20,006 nucleotides of DNA. Origin: Verrucomicrobia bacterium SCGC AAA164-M04 (GTDB lineage Bacteria; Verrucomicrobiota; Verrucomicrobiae; Verrucomicrobiales; Akkermansiaceae). The notes below the pieces were generated by a model, which was not told where the DNA came from, ran no database searches, and saw only the letters and a program-made list of their open reading frames with translations. The translations under genes and the position numbers were made by a program. Every line of letters starts with the position of its first letter. Within the stretch, counting starts at the first letter, position 1. The stretch is from positions 1-20,006 of the forward strand of contig KB912144.1 of the NCBI GenBank assembly GCA_000383735.1. The letters run 5' to 3'. Positions 7,256 through 15,491 of the stretch are shown here, one piece after another.

Positions 7256-9526
7256 ATGCGCTTTTGGTTAATTTTGGGATTTCTCGCCACACTGCCAGCG
7301 TTCGGTGATCGGGGAGCACAAATCTATGAAAAACACTGCCTTTCCTGCCATGGCGATAAAGGCCAAGGAGTAGCTGACGAATATGACGAGTCCCTTGTAG
7401 GCACGAAGTCAATCACATCCCTCGCGAAGTATATCCACCGAGCGATGCCTGAAGAAGACGAGGATGACGTCATCGATGAAGATGCCCATTTAGTTGCGGA
7501 GTATATTCACGGTGCATTTTACTCTCCGGAGGCTCAAGCGAAGATAAAACCGGTGCGTAAAACCTTACTGCGAAGAACACAGCATCAACATCGCAGGGCA
7601 ATTACTGACATTGTTCAATCCTTTCGAGGACGATCTGAATTAGGCACTGAACATGGGCTACGTGGTCACTACTACCACAAGGAAAAAATGAATGATCGCA
7701 AGAAAGAGCTCGCAAAGCGTATCGACCCTGGAGTCGACTTTGACATTGAAAAGAATCATGGGGTGGATGGCATTGATCCTCAAGCTCACGCGATCTTCTG
7801 GACCGGTTCACTTCTGCCGAAAGAGAGCGGAAGATACTCTTTCCGAGCAATCACTCCGAATGGATTACGAGTTTTTATAAACGAAATGGAACGCGAGAAA
7901 TTTTACGGTGGAGAAACTCACAGAAAAACCGCGTTTATTGATGCTTGGGTGTCTTCTGGCAACCAAATGCGTTCAGTCGAAGCTTCTCTCTTCTTATTAG
8001 GTGGACACCCCGTTCCCATCCACATCGACTTCGTCTCATACAAGGAAAAAAAATCCTCACTTCTAATCGAATGGAAACCGCCACATGGTGAATGGGAGCC
8101 CATTCCGACACGCGTACTTTTTACTAAAAGTGCCCCAACCGCTGCAATTATATCTACTCCCTTTCCACCTGATGATGCCTCTTCTGGATATGAAAGAGGG
8201 TCCTCGATCTCGAAAGCATGGAAGGAATCGGTCGCAAATGCCGCTATAGAAGCAGCTCGTCAAATTTACAACGACATCAATGTGCTAGCCAAAACTAATT
8301 CAAAAGACACACAGCGCGACCGTAAGCTGAGATCTTTTTGCTTTACGTTTGCGACGAAGGCCTTTGCTCGCCCCCTCTCGCCCGCTCAAAAAAAGCTCTA
8401 TATCGAAGATATTTTTGATGCAGATAAAGACTCCGAGATCGCGACCCGTCGCTCTCTCATGTTAATCCTTACCTCTCCTTACTTTCTCTATCCATCACTC
8501 AATCGGGGAAGTGACGGAAAGCCTGATCATTACACTGTGGCTGCCCATCTAGCCCTCTCCCTTTGGGACTCGGTCCCTGACAAAGAACTCTGGGAAGCTG
8601 CAAAACAAAAACGCCTTGGCAAGGAAACTGAAATTAACGATCAGCTCAGTCGGATGATGCCTGATTTCCGCACTAAAGCAAAAACTAGGTCCTTCTTTTA
8701 TCATTGGCTCAGTCTTTCAGAAAAAGAAGATCTTCAAAAAGACTCCAAATTATTTCCTGGTTTCGATCAACGTATGATTGCTGACTTGAGAACTTCGTTT
8801 GATCTTTTTATCGAAAACGTTATGTGGTCTGAGCGATCAGATTACCGAGAACTATTCACAGAAGACAAAATCTATCTGAACAAAAGACTCGCGAAATTCT
8901 ATAGTGTCTCAGCCCCAACGCTGGACAGCTTTAGACCACTTCTCACTCCTGACAAAAAACGAGCTGGGCTATTTACTCACCCTTATGTCCTTACAGCCTT
9001 TTCGTATCACAAACAAACATCTCCAATTCACCGGGGAGTTTATTTGAGCCGCAATATTTTAGGCCGTTTTCTTAAACCCCCTCCCAATGCAATTGAATTC
9101 AAGGATACTGATTTCAAACCGGACCTTACGATGCGTGAAAAGGTCACACATCTCACGAAAAGCGACGATTGTATGGCGTGTCATTCAATCATAAACCCAA
9201 TCGGATTCAGCTTGGAAAACTATGACGCAACCGGACGTTTTAGAACCCATGAAAAGAACAGACCCATAAACACCGTCAGCGAGTATCCTACTCCTGAAGA
9301 TTCCATCGTGAAAATCACTGGCCCCAATGATCTAGCGCGCCTCGCGGTAGAATCAGCCGGGGCCCATCGCGCTTTTTTAAAGCATCTTTTCCATCATCTA
9401 ATCCAGCAACCAATTAATGCTTACGGTTTAAAAACGATGAATTCTCTTCACAAAAACTTCGTGAGTAGCGACTTCCACATTCGGGATATCATTATCACTA
9501 TGACGAGGGAAACCATCCCAAGGTAA
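7256..9526 (+). CDS. secreted cytochrome c / PA14 / DUF1592-DUF1588-DUF1585 protein
   Basis: A 756-residue exported haem protein of a type that is abundant in Planctomycetes and Verrucomicrobia; its biochemical role is not established. A signal peptide (about 1-17, ending AFG) precedes a class I cytochrome c domain with CLSCH at 28-32 and a likely axial Met64 in RAMPEED. A PA14-like beta domain follows at about 134-285 (GLRGHYYHKEKM, FWTGSLLPKESGRYSFRA), a place where carbohydrate binding is often proposed. A DUF1595-like stretch (ARPLSPAQKKLY, about 371-382) leads into DUF1592 (about 420-550), DUF1588 (about 567-665) with a second haem-type motif CMACH at 639-643 followed by INPIGFSLENYDATGRFR, and DUF1585 at the end. 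No clear DUF1587 domain is seen between the cytochrome and PA14 parts. The usual partner, a DUF1552 protein, is encoded at 10560 behind a deacetylase gene. Confidence 0.88.
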   Translation: MRFWLILGFLATLPAFGDRGAQIYEKHCLSCHGDKGQGVADEYDESLVGTKSITSLAKYIHRAMPEEDEDDVIDEDAHLVAEYIHGAFYSPEAQAKIKPVRKTLLRRTQHQHRRAITDIVQSFRGRSELGTEHGLRGHYYHKEKMNDRKKELAKRIDPGVDFDIEKNHGVDGIDPQAHAIFWTGSLLPKESGRYSFRAITPNGLRVFINEMEREKFYGGETHRKTAFIDAWVSSGNQMRSVEASLFLLGGHPVPIHIDFVSYKEKKSSLLIEWKPPHGEWEPIPTRVLFTKSAPTAAIISTPFPPDDASSGYERGSSISKAWKESVANAAIEAARQIYNDINVLAKTNSKDTQRDRKLRSFCFTFATKAFARPLSPAQKKLYIEDIFDADKDSEIATRRSLMLILTSPYFLYPSLNRGSDGKPDHYTVAAHLALSLWDSVPDKELWEAAKQKRLGKETEINDQLSRMMPDFRTKAKTRSFFYHWLSLSEKEDLQKDSKLFPGFDQRMIADLRTSFDLFIENVMWSERSDYRELFTEDKIYLNKRLAKFYSVSAPTLDSFRPLLTPDKKRAGLFTHPYVLTAFSYHKQTSPIHRGVYLSRNILGRFLKPPPNAIEFKDTDFKPDLTMREKVTHLTKSDDCMACHSIINPIGFSLENYDATGRFRTHEKNRPINTVSEYPTPEDSIVKITGPNDLARLAVESAGAHRAFLKHLFHHLIQQPINAYGLKTMNSLHKNFVSSDFHIRDIIITMTRETIPR

Positions 9527-9534
9527 GCTTTCTA

Positions 9535-10494
9535 ATGACTAGCGTCCTACATCCCGAACTAGCTCTCGTTCTAGACCAGCTTTTCACCCGCCACATCACC
9601 GGTGAGCATCCGGAGCATTTTAACCGCTACCTTGCACTTACGAAAATGTTCGAGACCTCAGGCCTTTCCACGAGGTTAAGAAGGATTAAGTCACGAACCG
9701 CTTCTTTTGAAGACCTCACAACCGTTCACGACGAACGCTACGTGGCTCTCGCTAAAAAGGAAATACAATCTGAAGTTGATCAACTCTCCACCGGGGACAC
9801 TGCCGTGTGTCCTGATTCCTGGCTCGTAGCTAGCCATGCTGCGGGATCGGTGTGTGCGGCAGTCGACGAAATTTACTCGGAGGAGTCCTCTCATACGAAA
9901 AGAGCTTTTTGTGCTGTCAGGCCCCCCGGCCACCACGCGACACCCGATCGCGGCATGGGATTCTGCATCTTTAACAATATTGCCGTAGGGGCCCGCTACG
10001 CCCAACGAAAATATGGCGTAGGTAAGGTCGCCATTCTAGACTGGGACGTCCACCATGGGAACGGAACACAGGACATCTTCTATGAAGACGAAACCGTCCT
10101 TTTCTGCAGCGTTCACCAATCACCCTGGTATCCAGGCACTGGAATGCTCGAAGAATTGGGCAGTGGTAAAGGTCGTGGATTCACAGTGAACGCTCCTCTT
10201 CCTGCCGGCTCCGACATGAATCGTATTGGTGACATGATTGACGCGAAATTCCTCACTGCCATGCGCAAATTCAGCCCCGAACTCGTCATGATTTCAGCAG
10301 GCTTCGACTCCCGACTTGGCGACCCACTTGGCAAATTCCGCCTCCTCGACGAGGATTATAAGACTCTCACTTTTTGGCTCCGAAAAATTGCAGATGAATT
10401 TGCAGATGGCCGTCTTATTTCCGTTCTTGAAGGTGGATACTCCCTTGAAGGGCTCGCCGCCGGGGTTCAGGCACATATCGAGGCGCTCGAATGA
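9535..10494 (+). CDS. histone deacetylase-like zinc amidohydrolase
   Basis: Member of the arginase/deacetylase superfamily (HDAC, AcuC, acetylpolyamine amidohydrolase). These enzymes remove acetyl groups from lysine or polyamines using a bound zinc ion; the substrate here is unknown. All key features are present in 319 residues: the HPEHFNRY start, RPPGHHAT with the catalytic His pair at 133-134, zinc ligands Asp171 and His173 in LDWDVHHGNGT, Asp258 in SAGFD, and the catalytic Tyr302 in EGGYS. It has no signal peptide, so it should be cytoplasmic, unlike its neighbours. It begins 8 bases after the haem-protein stop and precedes the DUF1552 gene by 65 bases, so it splits a pair that is usually adjacent. 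The substitution-free active site argues for a working enzyme. Confidence 0.93.
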   Translation: MTSVLHPELALVLDQLFTRHITGEHPEHFNRYLALTKMFETSGLSTRLRRIKSRTASFEDLTTVHDERYVALAKKEIQSEVDQLSTGDTAVCPDSWLVASHAAGSVCAAVDEIYSEESSHTKRAFCAVRPPGHHATPDRGMGFCIFNNIAVGARYAQRKYGVGKVAILDWDVHHGNGTQDIFYEDETVLFCSVHQSPWYPGTGMLEELGSGKGRGFTVNAPLPAGSDMNRIGDMIDAKFLTAMRKFSPELVMISAGFDSRLGDPLGKFRLLDEDYKTLTFWLRKIADEFADGRLISVLEGGYSLEGLAAGVQAHIEALE

Positions 10495-10559
10495 AGTTTC
10501 CTTGAAAAAATTAATCGGTAGATTTCCATGAAAGGAACCGTAAACTAATCAAAATAGTT

Positions 10560-11867
10560 ATGATTTCCAGACGTCACTTTCTCCGCGAACTCGGCATCAC
10601 AGCAGGCGCGCTTCCGTTCTTATCAGGACTGCAATCATTTGGTGCTCCTACGACTTCCGGCAGAAAACAGCGTCTCATTTTCATGTTTTCTCCGAATGGC
10701 ACACTCCCAGCTAAATTTTGGCCAGGAAAGAAGGAAAGCCTATCGCAATCGTCTATCCTCGCACCTCTTGCTCCCTTCCAAGACCAAACTGCTGTTCTCA
10801 AGGGAATTTCAAATCTGGTGGGTGGTGATGGAGACAGCCACATGCGCGGAATGTCATGTCTTCTGACCGGAGCCCGCCTGCACCCCGGTAATATTCAAGG
10901 CGGCAGCGGGCCTCCGGCCGGCTGGGCATCAGGAATTTCGATTGACCAAGAAATTAAAAACTTTTTACAGAAAAACGAATCGACTCGAACAAGATACGGC
11001 TCCCTTGAAATCGGCGTAGCGGTTCCCGATCGTGCCGACCCATGGACTCGCATGTGTTATGCCGGCTCTAATCGTCCTCTGGCACCGCTAAATGATCCCT
11101 ACCAAATGCTCGACAAACTTTACGGGCAAACCCAAGAGCGAAAGGCCTACGCCTCAATTCTTGACAGCTTAGGGGCCGACCTAAAGAAGGCCTCCAAGAT
11201 CCTTTCTAGTGAAGACCGGATTCTGCTTGAGCAACACATGACTCTGGTAGACGAAATGGAGCGCGAAATCTCAGCGACTACTCAAGCAGGTGAAATGACT
11301 CATCCCGAACCTGAACTGGACCCAAACATTGAGCTAGTCAACGACAACACCCCTCAGTTGGCTCGTATGCAGATTGATCTCCTCGTAAATGCCATGGCCA
11401 ATGACATGACTAGGATCGGGTCGCTTCAATTTATGCGCTCTGTCGGACAAGCTCGTATGCGATGGCTCGACATTAATGAGGGCCACCACTCATTAAGTCA
11501 CGAACCAGATAAGAATGAGGGAGCTCAAAAAAAGCTAGAGAAAATCAACGTTTGGTTTGCCGAGCAACTCGCCTATCTTGCGGAGAACCTCAAAAATACT
11601 CCCGAAGCGGGACAGCCGGGAAACATGCTCGATTACACCACCATCGTTTGGGTGAACGAGCTTGGAAAAGGAAATTCCCACACCCTCGATGATCTTCCGA
11701 TCGTTATCGTGGGTGGGGAAGCCACGAAAAATCCTGGTTTCCACCACGTTGGAGAAAAAGTTCCACATAACCGATTCCTTCTCTCCCTCGCTAACTCAAT
11801 GGGCCACACTATTAAATCATTTGGGGAACAAAAATGGTGCGCAGAGGGAGCCCTCAACTGGGGTTAA
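10560..11867 (+). CDS. Tat-exported DUF1552 protein
   Basis: A 435-residue DUF1552 family protein. The family is found mainly in Planctomycetes and Verrucomicrobia, commonly beside DUF1592/DUF1588-type haem proteins. By analogy with DUF1501 it may belong to the sulfatase/alkaline-phosphatase-like group, but its function is unknown. It starts MISRRHFLRELGITAGALPF, a twin-arginine signal (SRRHFL) with a hydrophobic stretch, so it is probably exported folded through Tat. Family-like segments include RLIFMFSPNGTLPAKFWPG (38-56), GDGDSHMRGMSCLLTGA (about 90-106), the SIDQEI block, and WVNELGKGNSHTLDDLPIVI near the C-terminus. The length is close to the usual 430-450 residues. The 65 bases before the ATG could hold its own promoter, though I see no good one. 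Confidence 0.88.
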   Translation: MISRRHFLRELGITAGALPFLSGLQSFGAPTTSGRKQRLIFMFSPNGTLPAKFWPGKKESLSQSSILAPLAPFQDQTAVLKGISNLVGGDGDSHMRGMSCLLTGARLHPGNIQGGSGPPAGWASGISIDQEIKNFLQKNESTRTRYGSLEIGVAVPDRADPWTRMCYAGSNRPLAPLNDPYQMLDKLYGQTQERKAYASILDSLGADLKKASKILSSEDRILLEQHMTLVDEMEREISATTQAGEMTHPEPELDPNIELVNDNTPQLARMQIDLLVNAMANDMTRIGSLQFMRSVGQARMRWLDINEGHHSLSHEPDKNEGAQKKLEKINVWFAEQLAYLAENLKNTPEAGQPGNMLDYTTIVWVNELGKGNSHTLDDLPIVIVGGEATKNPGFHHVGEKVPHNRFLLSLANSMGHTIKSFGEQKWCAEGALNWG

Positions 11868-11903
11868 AACAGGAACTAGTTAAAAACTCATCTAATCAAC
11901 CTA

Positions 11904-11923
11904 CTGAAAATACTGGTTTTCAG
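11904..11923. terminator. weak inverted repeat between convergent genes
   Basis: CTGAAAA, a six-base loop and TTTTCAG form a seven-base-pair, A/T-rich hairpin in the 119-base gap between the convergent DUF1552 and lgt genes. The position suits a two-way terminator. The stem is weak, and no clean U-run follows on either strand, so this is only a candidate. Confidence 0.25.
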
Positions 11924-11986
11924 GGTATTCTTGTTGGGTGAAATGTGGCCCAGCTTGCTGTGTAACTTTAGTTCCGATCGCTATAA

Positions 11987-13039
11987 TCACCCGGGGACAA
12001 TATCATCTTTCAGCGACTTCTTACTTTTCCAAGCCCAGGCCCAAAAAACCAATCCAATCACGATCATAAACAAAGAGTAAAACTGCCCCTTGGTCACACC
12101 TATTATTTTCTCTGAATCTGGTTCACGAATATTTTCTACCCCGATTCGAAAAATCGCATAAAGGATAAAAAACGCCCCTGAAATCACTCCATTCCAAAGT
12201 TTAGGGAACTTAATACGCAACAGGTAAAGTAGTGCGAAAATCAGTAAGCCCTCAAGAATCCCCTCGTAGAGCTGAGAAGGGTGCCTTGCCGGCGTATGAT
12301 CAGCTAATGCCTGCATGACATCCGGATTTTCACGAGCAATCGGAAGAAATTCCTGCTCAAAAGCCTGAGGGGAAAGATCATAGCCATCATAATCTCCAAC
12401 TACCCTGACCCGGTCTCTTAAATACTCTCCCGCCGCATCATTACTCACGGCAGCTTGTTGCAAGCCCTTTTGTAGCTGGTCGCTGTATCCATTTTCATAA
12501 AGCGATTTAGGAAATCTCACGGCCCACCAATTTTTCTCGTCAGTAATCGTCCCATAGAGCTCACCATTAATAAAGTTGGCCATTCTCCCAAAAAATATGC
12601 CAAGTGGCGCCACAATCGCAAAACCATCTCCCACTCCCAGCCAAGACAACTTATGTTTCCATGCATAAAACAGGGTGAAAAACATAATCCCAAGAATTCC
12701 ACCATGGGAGGCCATCCCACCTTCCCACACCGCAATAATAGTAATCGGATCCTCTAAAATTCTCTCCAAGCCACCAGGGCGTGGAAGCATATAAAATAAG
12801 ACGTAGCCGATTCGCCCACCCAAAAACACGCCGAAAATCGCAGTGTAAGTGACGGCATCTCCCACTTTGAGTTCGTCGATCGGCCAGAGTTTTTTCCGAG
12901 AAAGCCGGAGCAGAACCATGTAAGCTGCCGCGAACCCCGCCACATAAGACAGACCATACCAACGAAGTTTAATCTTCTCACTTATCGAGAAAATTACGGG
13001 ATCAAGATCGTGGACGTATGTGGCTAACAAATCAATCAC
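11987..13039 (-). CDS. lgt: prolipoprotein diacylglyceryl transferase, with an internal insertion
   Basis: Lgt moves a diacylglyceryl group from phosphatidylglycerol to the lipobox cysteine of pre-lipoproteins, the first step of lipoprotein maturation in the inner membrane. The signature is complete: RWYGLSY (26-32), GGRIGYV (74-80), WEGGMASHGGILG with His112 (105-117), FFGRMANFINGELYG with Arg152, Asn155, Asn158 and Glu160 (149-163), RHPSQLYEG (252-260), and Arg298/Glu302, which match the essential Arg/Glu pair of E. coli Lgt. At 350 residues it is longer than usual (about 260-290). The additional part is about 50-60 residues of polar sequence within 180-250, between VRFP and RHPSQLYE, on the side where the E. 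coli enzyme has a short periplasmic stretch. The GTG start is the first in frame. The calcium/sodium antiporter gene upstream on the same strand is 160 bases away. Confidence 0.95.
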   Translation of the reverse strand: MIDLLATYVHDLDPVIFSISEKIKLRWYGLSYVAGFAAAYMVLLRLSRKKLWPIDELKVGDAVTYTAIFGVFLGGRIGYVLFYMLPRPGGLERILEDPITIIAVWEGGMASHGGILGIMFFTLFYAWKHKLSWLGVGDGFAIVAPLGIFFGRMANFINGELYGTITDEKNWWAVRFPKSLYENGYSDQLQKGLQQAAVSNDAAGEYLRDRVRVVGDYDGYDLSPQAFEQEFLPIARENPDVMQALADHTPARHPSQLYEGILEGLLIFALLYLLRIKFPKLWNGVISGAFFILYAIFRIGVENIREPDSEKIIGVTKGQFYSLFMIVIGLVFWAWAWKSKKSLKDDIVPG

Positions 13040-13199
13040 CTCTCAATTCCACACCATCCGGTTGGTTTTCGCAAGCGAGCATAGTCACTCCTTCCACTTA
13101 CTGAACAAGCAGCTGGCAATCTAACCTGCCGTTTTCCTCCTAAGATAATTTCACCTATGGGTAAATTGGCCCTGGCAAAAAGAATGGAGTACTAGTCCT

Positions 13200-14165
13200 C
13201 TAAGCTACGATGAGCCAGACTGTGAATCCCAAGTAACCTGTCACCAAAAGAACCCCTTCCCAACGGTCGAGCTTCATACGATGTAACATCATAGGCATGA
13301 GAATAACAGTGACTGCTAACATAACAGAAAGATGAATCACCGTAACCCCTTCTCCTTTTAAAGGAGAAACGATCCCCGCTAGGCCTACCACTGCCAGAAG
13401 ATTGAAAATACAGGAGCCAACTGCATTACCGACAATAATATCGCCCTGCTTTTTCATCGCCGCAACAACCGAGGTTGCCAACTCGGGTAATGAAGTCCCA
13501 AAAGCAAACAAGGTCAGCCCTATAATTGCCTCGGGAACCCCATAAAATCGCGCAATGTTTTCACCGCCGACTACCATTCGATCGGCACCTAAAACGAGTA
13601 AAAAAGCCCCGATCACAATCAAAAACAGATCCAGGAACACCCTCGCTAAGCCTGCGTTTTTAGCCGCTTTGATAACTTCTGGATCAAGATCTTCACTGAC
13701 ATTGGGATCCTCTTTTCGCGCCTGAACTAAACTCGTGACGACATAAATAAGGACGCCCGCAAAAAGGACGCCCCCTTCAAGGCGGTCGATCACCCCATCT
13801 TTTATCATTAAAAGAAAGATTAAGGTTGCGCCAAGCAGGACTGGCATTTCTCGTCGGACCACCTGTGGTTGGATTGCTAGCGGGAAAATCATCGCCCCAA
13901 CTCCCAGAACAAGCGCAATGTTGCAAATATTTGAGCCTACTACATTGCCAATCGCCATTCCACCACTCCCGTCTAGGTTCGCTTTTACGCTCACCACTAA
14001 TTCGGGAGCACTCGTGCCAAATGCCACAACGGTTAGCCCCACAACAAGTGGACTAATACCAAACCGAATCGCTAGCTCCGAGGATCCCCTAACCAACCAT
14101 TCGGCACCAAAGTAAAGCAGGACCAAACCAGCAAAGACCCAGCCAATATCAAGAATTTCGGGCAC
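13200..14165 (-). CDS. calcium/sodium antiporter of the CaCA family (YrbG-like)
   Basis: An inner-membrane cation exchanger that is expected to use a Na+ or H+ gradient to move Ca2+. The two inverted repeats are clear. Each carries an alpha motif with acidic residues in a Gly/Ser/Thr setting: AFGTSAPEL (about 48-56) with GNVVGSNICNI (about 73-83), and AFGTSLPEL (about 221-229) with GNAVGSCIFN (about 246-255). About ten hydrophobic segments and a polar central loop (QARKEDPNVSEDLDPE, about 148-163) are usual for YrbG. I prefer the GTG at 14165 (MPEILDIGWVF...) because it puts the first helix at once. The open frame extends to a TTG at 14207 with 14 more residues that do not look family-like. 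It lies downstream of the triple-FKBP gene, close enough for co-transcription. Confidence 0.88.
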   Translation of the reverse strand: MPEILDIGWVFAGLVLLYFGAEWLVRGSSELAIRFGISPLVVGLTVVAFGTSAPELVVSVKANLDGSGGMAIGNVVGSNICNIALVLGVGAMIFPLAIQPQVVRREMPVLLGATLIFLLMIKDGVIDRLEGGVLFAGVLIYVVTSLVQARKEDPNVSEDLDPEVIKAAKNAGLARVFLDLFLIVIGAFLLVLGADRMVVGGENIARFYGVPEAIIGLTLFAFGTSLPELATSVVAAMKKQGDIIVGNAVGSCIFNLLAVVGLAGIVSPLKGEGVTVIHLSVMLAVTVILMPMMLHRMKLDRWEGVLLVTGYLGFTVWLIVA

Positions 14166-14221
14166 GCCAAAACACTGCCTCACATCGGCAGAAGCAGCAA
14201 ATACCAAACGGTAGATATTTC

Positions 14222-15382
14222 CTACTTACCGATTTTAATCAGTTCAACGTCAAAGACGAGCTGACCAGATGGAGTTCCCGGGCGGGTTGGAGTCTCCCCG
14301 TAAGCAAGCTTGCCAGGAATCCAGAAGCGGCGCTTCTCTCCTTCAACCATAAGCTGAACACCTTCGGTCCAACCTTTAATGACACCATTGAGGGGGAAAG
14401 AAATTGGTTCACCTCGAGCAACCGAGCTATCAAACATCTTTCCGTCAGTGGTCCATCCGGTGTAGTGAACAAAAACTTCGTCCGTTTCGGAAGGATGATT
14501 GGAGCCCGATCCCCCAGAAAGAACCTTGGAAGCAAGTCCAGATTCGGTTTCAACCGAATCCGAAGGTGCGGCCGAGACATCATCCGGCGCTGGAATTGGC
14601 TCAGGTTCTTTGGAGATTTTTTTAAAATCAAGCAATTGGAAGTCGAAGACCAAATCTCCTTGGGGAGCACCCGGAGGCGGATTTTCGCCAAATCCTAAGG
14701 CAGCGGGAATCCAAAATCGGCGCTTTTCGCCTTTAGTCATGAGCTGAAGCCCTTCAACCCACCCTTTAATCGTCACTTGATCGAGTTTAAACTGAGCGGG
14801 TTTACCATTCATTACCGTGCTTTCCAAGAGTGTGCCATCCTCTAGCCATCCGGTGAAATGAGCAGCTACTACATCCGATGGCTCAGGTTTATCGCCGCCT
14901 TCGCCCTCTTCGAGAACTTGAGAAGCAAGACCACTTTCAGACTTCTCGGCGCTCTCAGGCGCTTTTAACTCCGAAGGAACTTCAGGCGCCTCGGGAGCCG
15001 CCTCAATAGAGAATAGTTCGACATCAAAAGTTAAATCGCCAGACGGTGCACCAGGCCGCGAAGGTGTTTCGCCATAGGCTAGATCAGCTGGTATCCAAAA
15101 CCGGCGCTTTTCACCAATTACCATGAGCTGCAACCCTTCGGTCCATCCTGGAATCACCTGATTAAGGGGAAAAGAAGTCGTCTCACCGCGAGAAACCGAA
15201 CTATCGAAAAGTTTTCCATCAATCATCCATCCGCTGTAATGAACCTCTACAGTATCTCGTGGCCCAGGCCTTTGATCTCCTTCACCAACTTGGAGAATCT
15301 TCGAAGCCAGACCAGAATCAGTTACTTCGGCATCTAAAGGCGCAGCGGCCACGTCTTTGGGTGTTTCGGGAGTATTGCTCAC
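14222..15382 (-). CDS. triple FKBP-type peptidyl-prolyl isomerase
   Basis: A 386-residue protein made of three FKBP domains in tandem, each introduced by a SGLASK/QVL-type segment and separated by Pro/Glu/Ala-rich linkers. FKBP domains speed cis-trans isomerisation of X-Pro bonds and often act as chaperones. Domain 1 (about 22-126) has VHYSGW, LFDSS, VIPGW and LAYGE. Domain 3 (about 279-386) has VHYTGW, MFDSS, VIKGW and LAYGE. Domain 2 (about 149-253) differs at the usual active-site positions: AHFTGW with Phe176 instead of Tyr, LLEST with Leu186-Glu187 instead of Phe-Asp, and LGFGE with Phe231 instead of Tyr. It may be a binding module rather than an efficient isomerase. No signal peptide, lipobox or membrane helix is present, so it is probably cytoplasmic. 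The GTG start at 15382 has an AAGG seven bases upstream. Confidence 0.9.
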   Translation of the reverse strand: MSNTPETPKDVAAAPLDAEVTDSGLASKILQVGEGDQRPGPRDTVEVHYSGWMIDGKLFDSSVSRGETTSFPLNQVIPGWTEGLQLMVIGEKRRFWIPADLAYGETPSRPGAPSGDLTFDVELFSIEAAPEAPEVPSELKAPESAEKSESGLASQVLEEGEGGDKPEPSDVVAAHFTGWLEDGTLLESTVMNGKPAQFKLDQVTIKGWVEGLQLMTKGEKRRFWIPAALGFGENPPPGAPQGDLVFDFQLLDFKKISKEPEPIPAPDDVSAAPSDSVETESGLASKVLSGGSGSNHPSETDEVFVHYTGWTTDGKMFDSSVARGEPISFPLNGVIKGWTEGVQLMVEGEKRRFWIPGKLAYGETPTRPGTPSGQLVFDVELIKIGK

Positions 15383-15491
15383 CTAGGGGCCTTAACGAAG
15401 GAGAGGCCTTCATACCAGAAATTTGAGTCACTTCTGAGATTCCTTCTCTTGCGCCCTAGACAAAACCCTATTCCTGTCGAATCCTTCGCGT

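Noticed and set aside
13147..13167. Near-palindrome AATTTCACC...GGGTAAATT between lgt and the calcium/sodium antiporter gene
   Set aside because: The arms match imperfectly and no U-run follows, so it is not a convincing terminator or operator.
14239..14747. Several open frames of 70-150 codons overlapping the triple-FKBP gene
   Set aside because: They are out-of-frame shadows of strongly recognisable FKBP domains 2 and 3.
15383..15491. Possible lysine riboswitch before dapB
   Set aside because: The gap to the divergent FKBP gene is only about 109 bases, shorter than a lysine riboswitch, and no fitting stems were seen.
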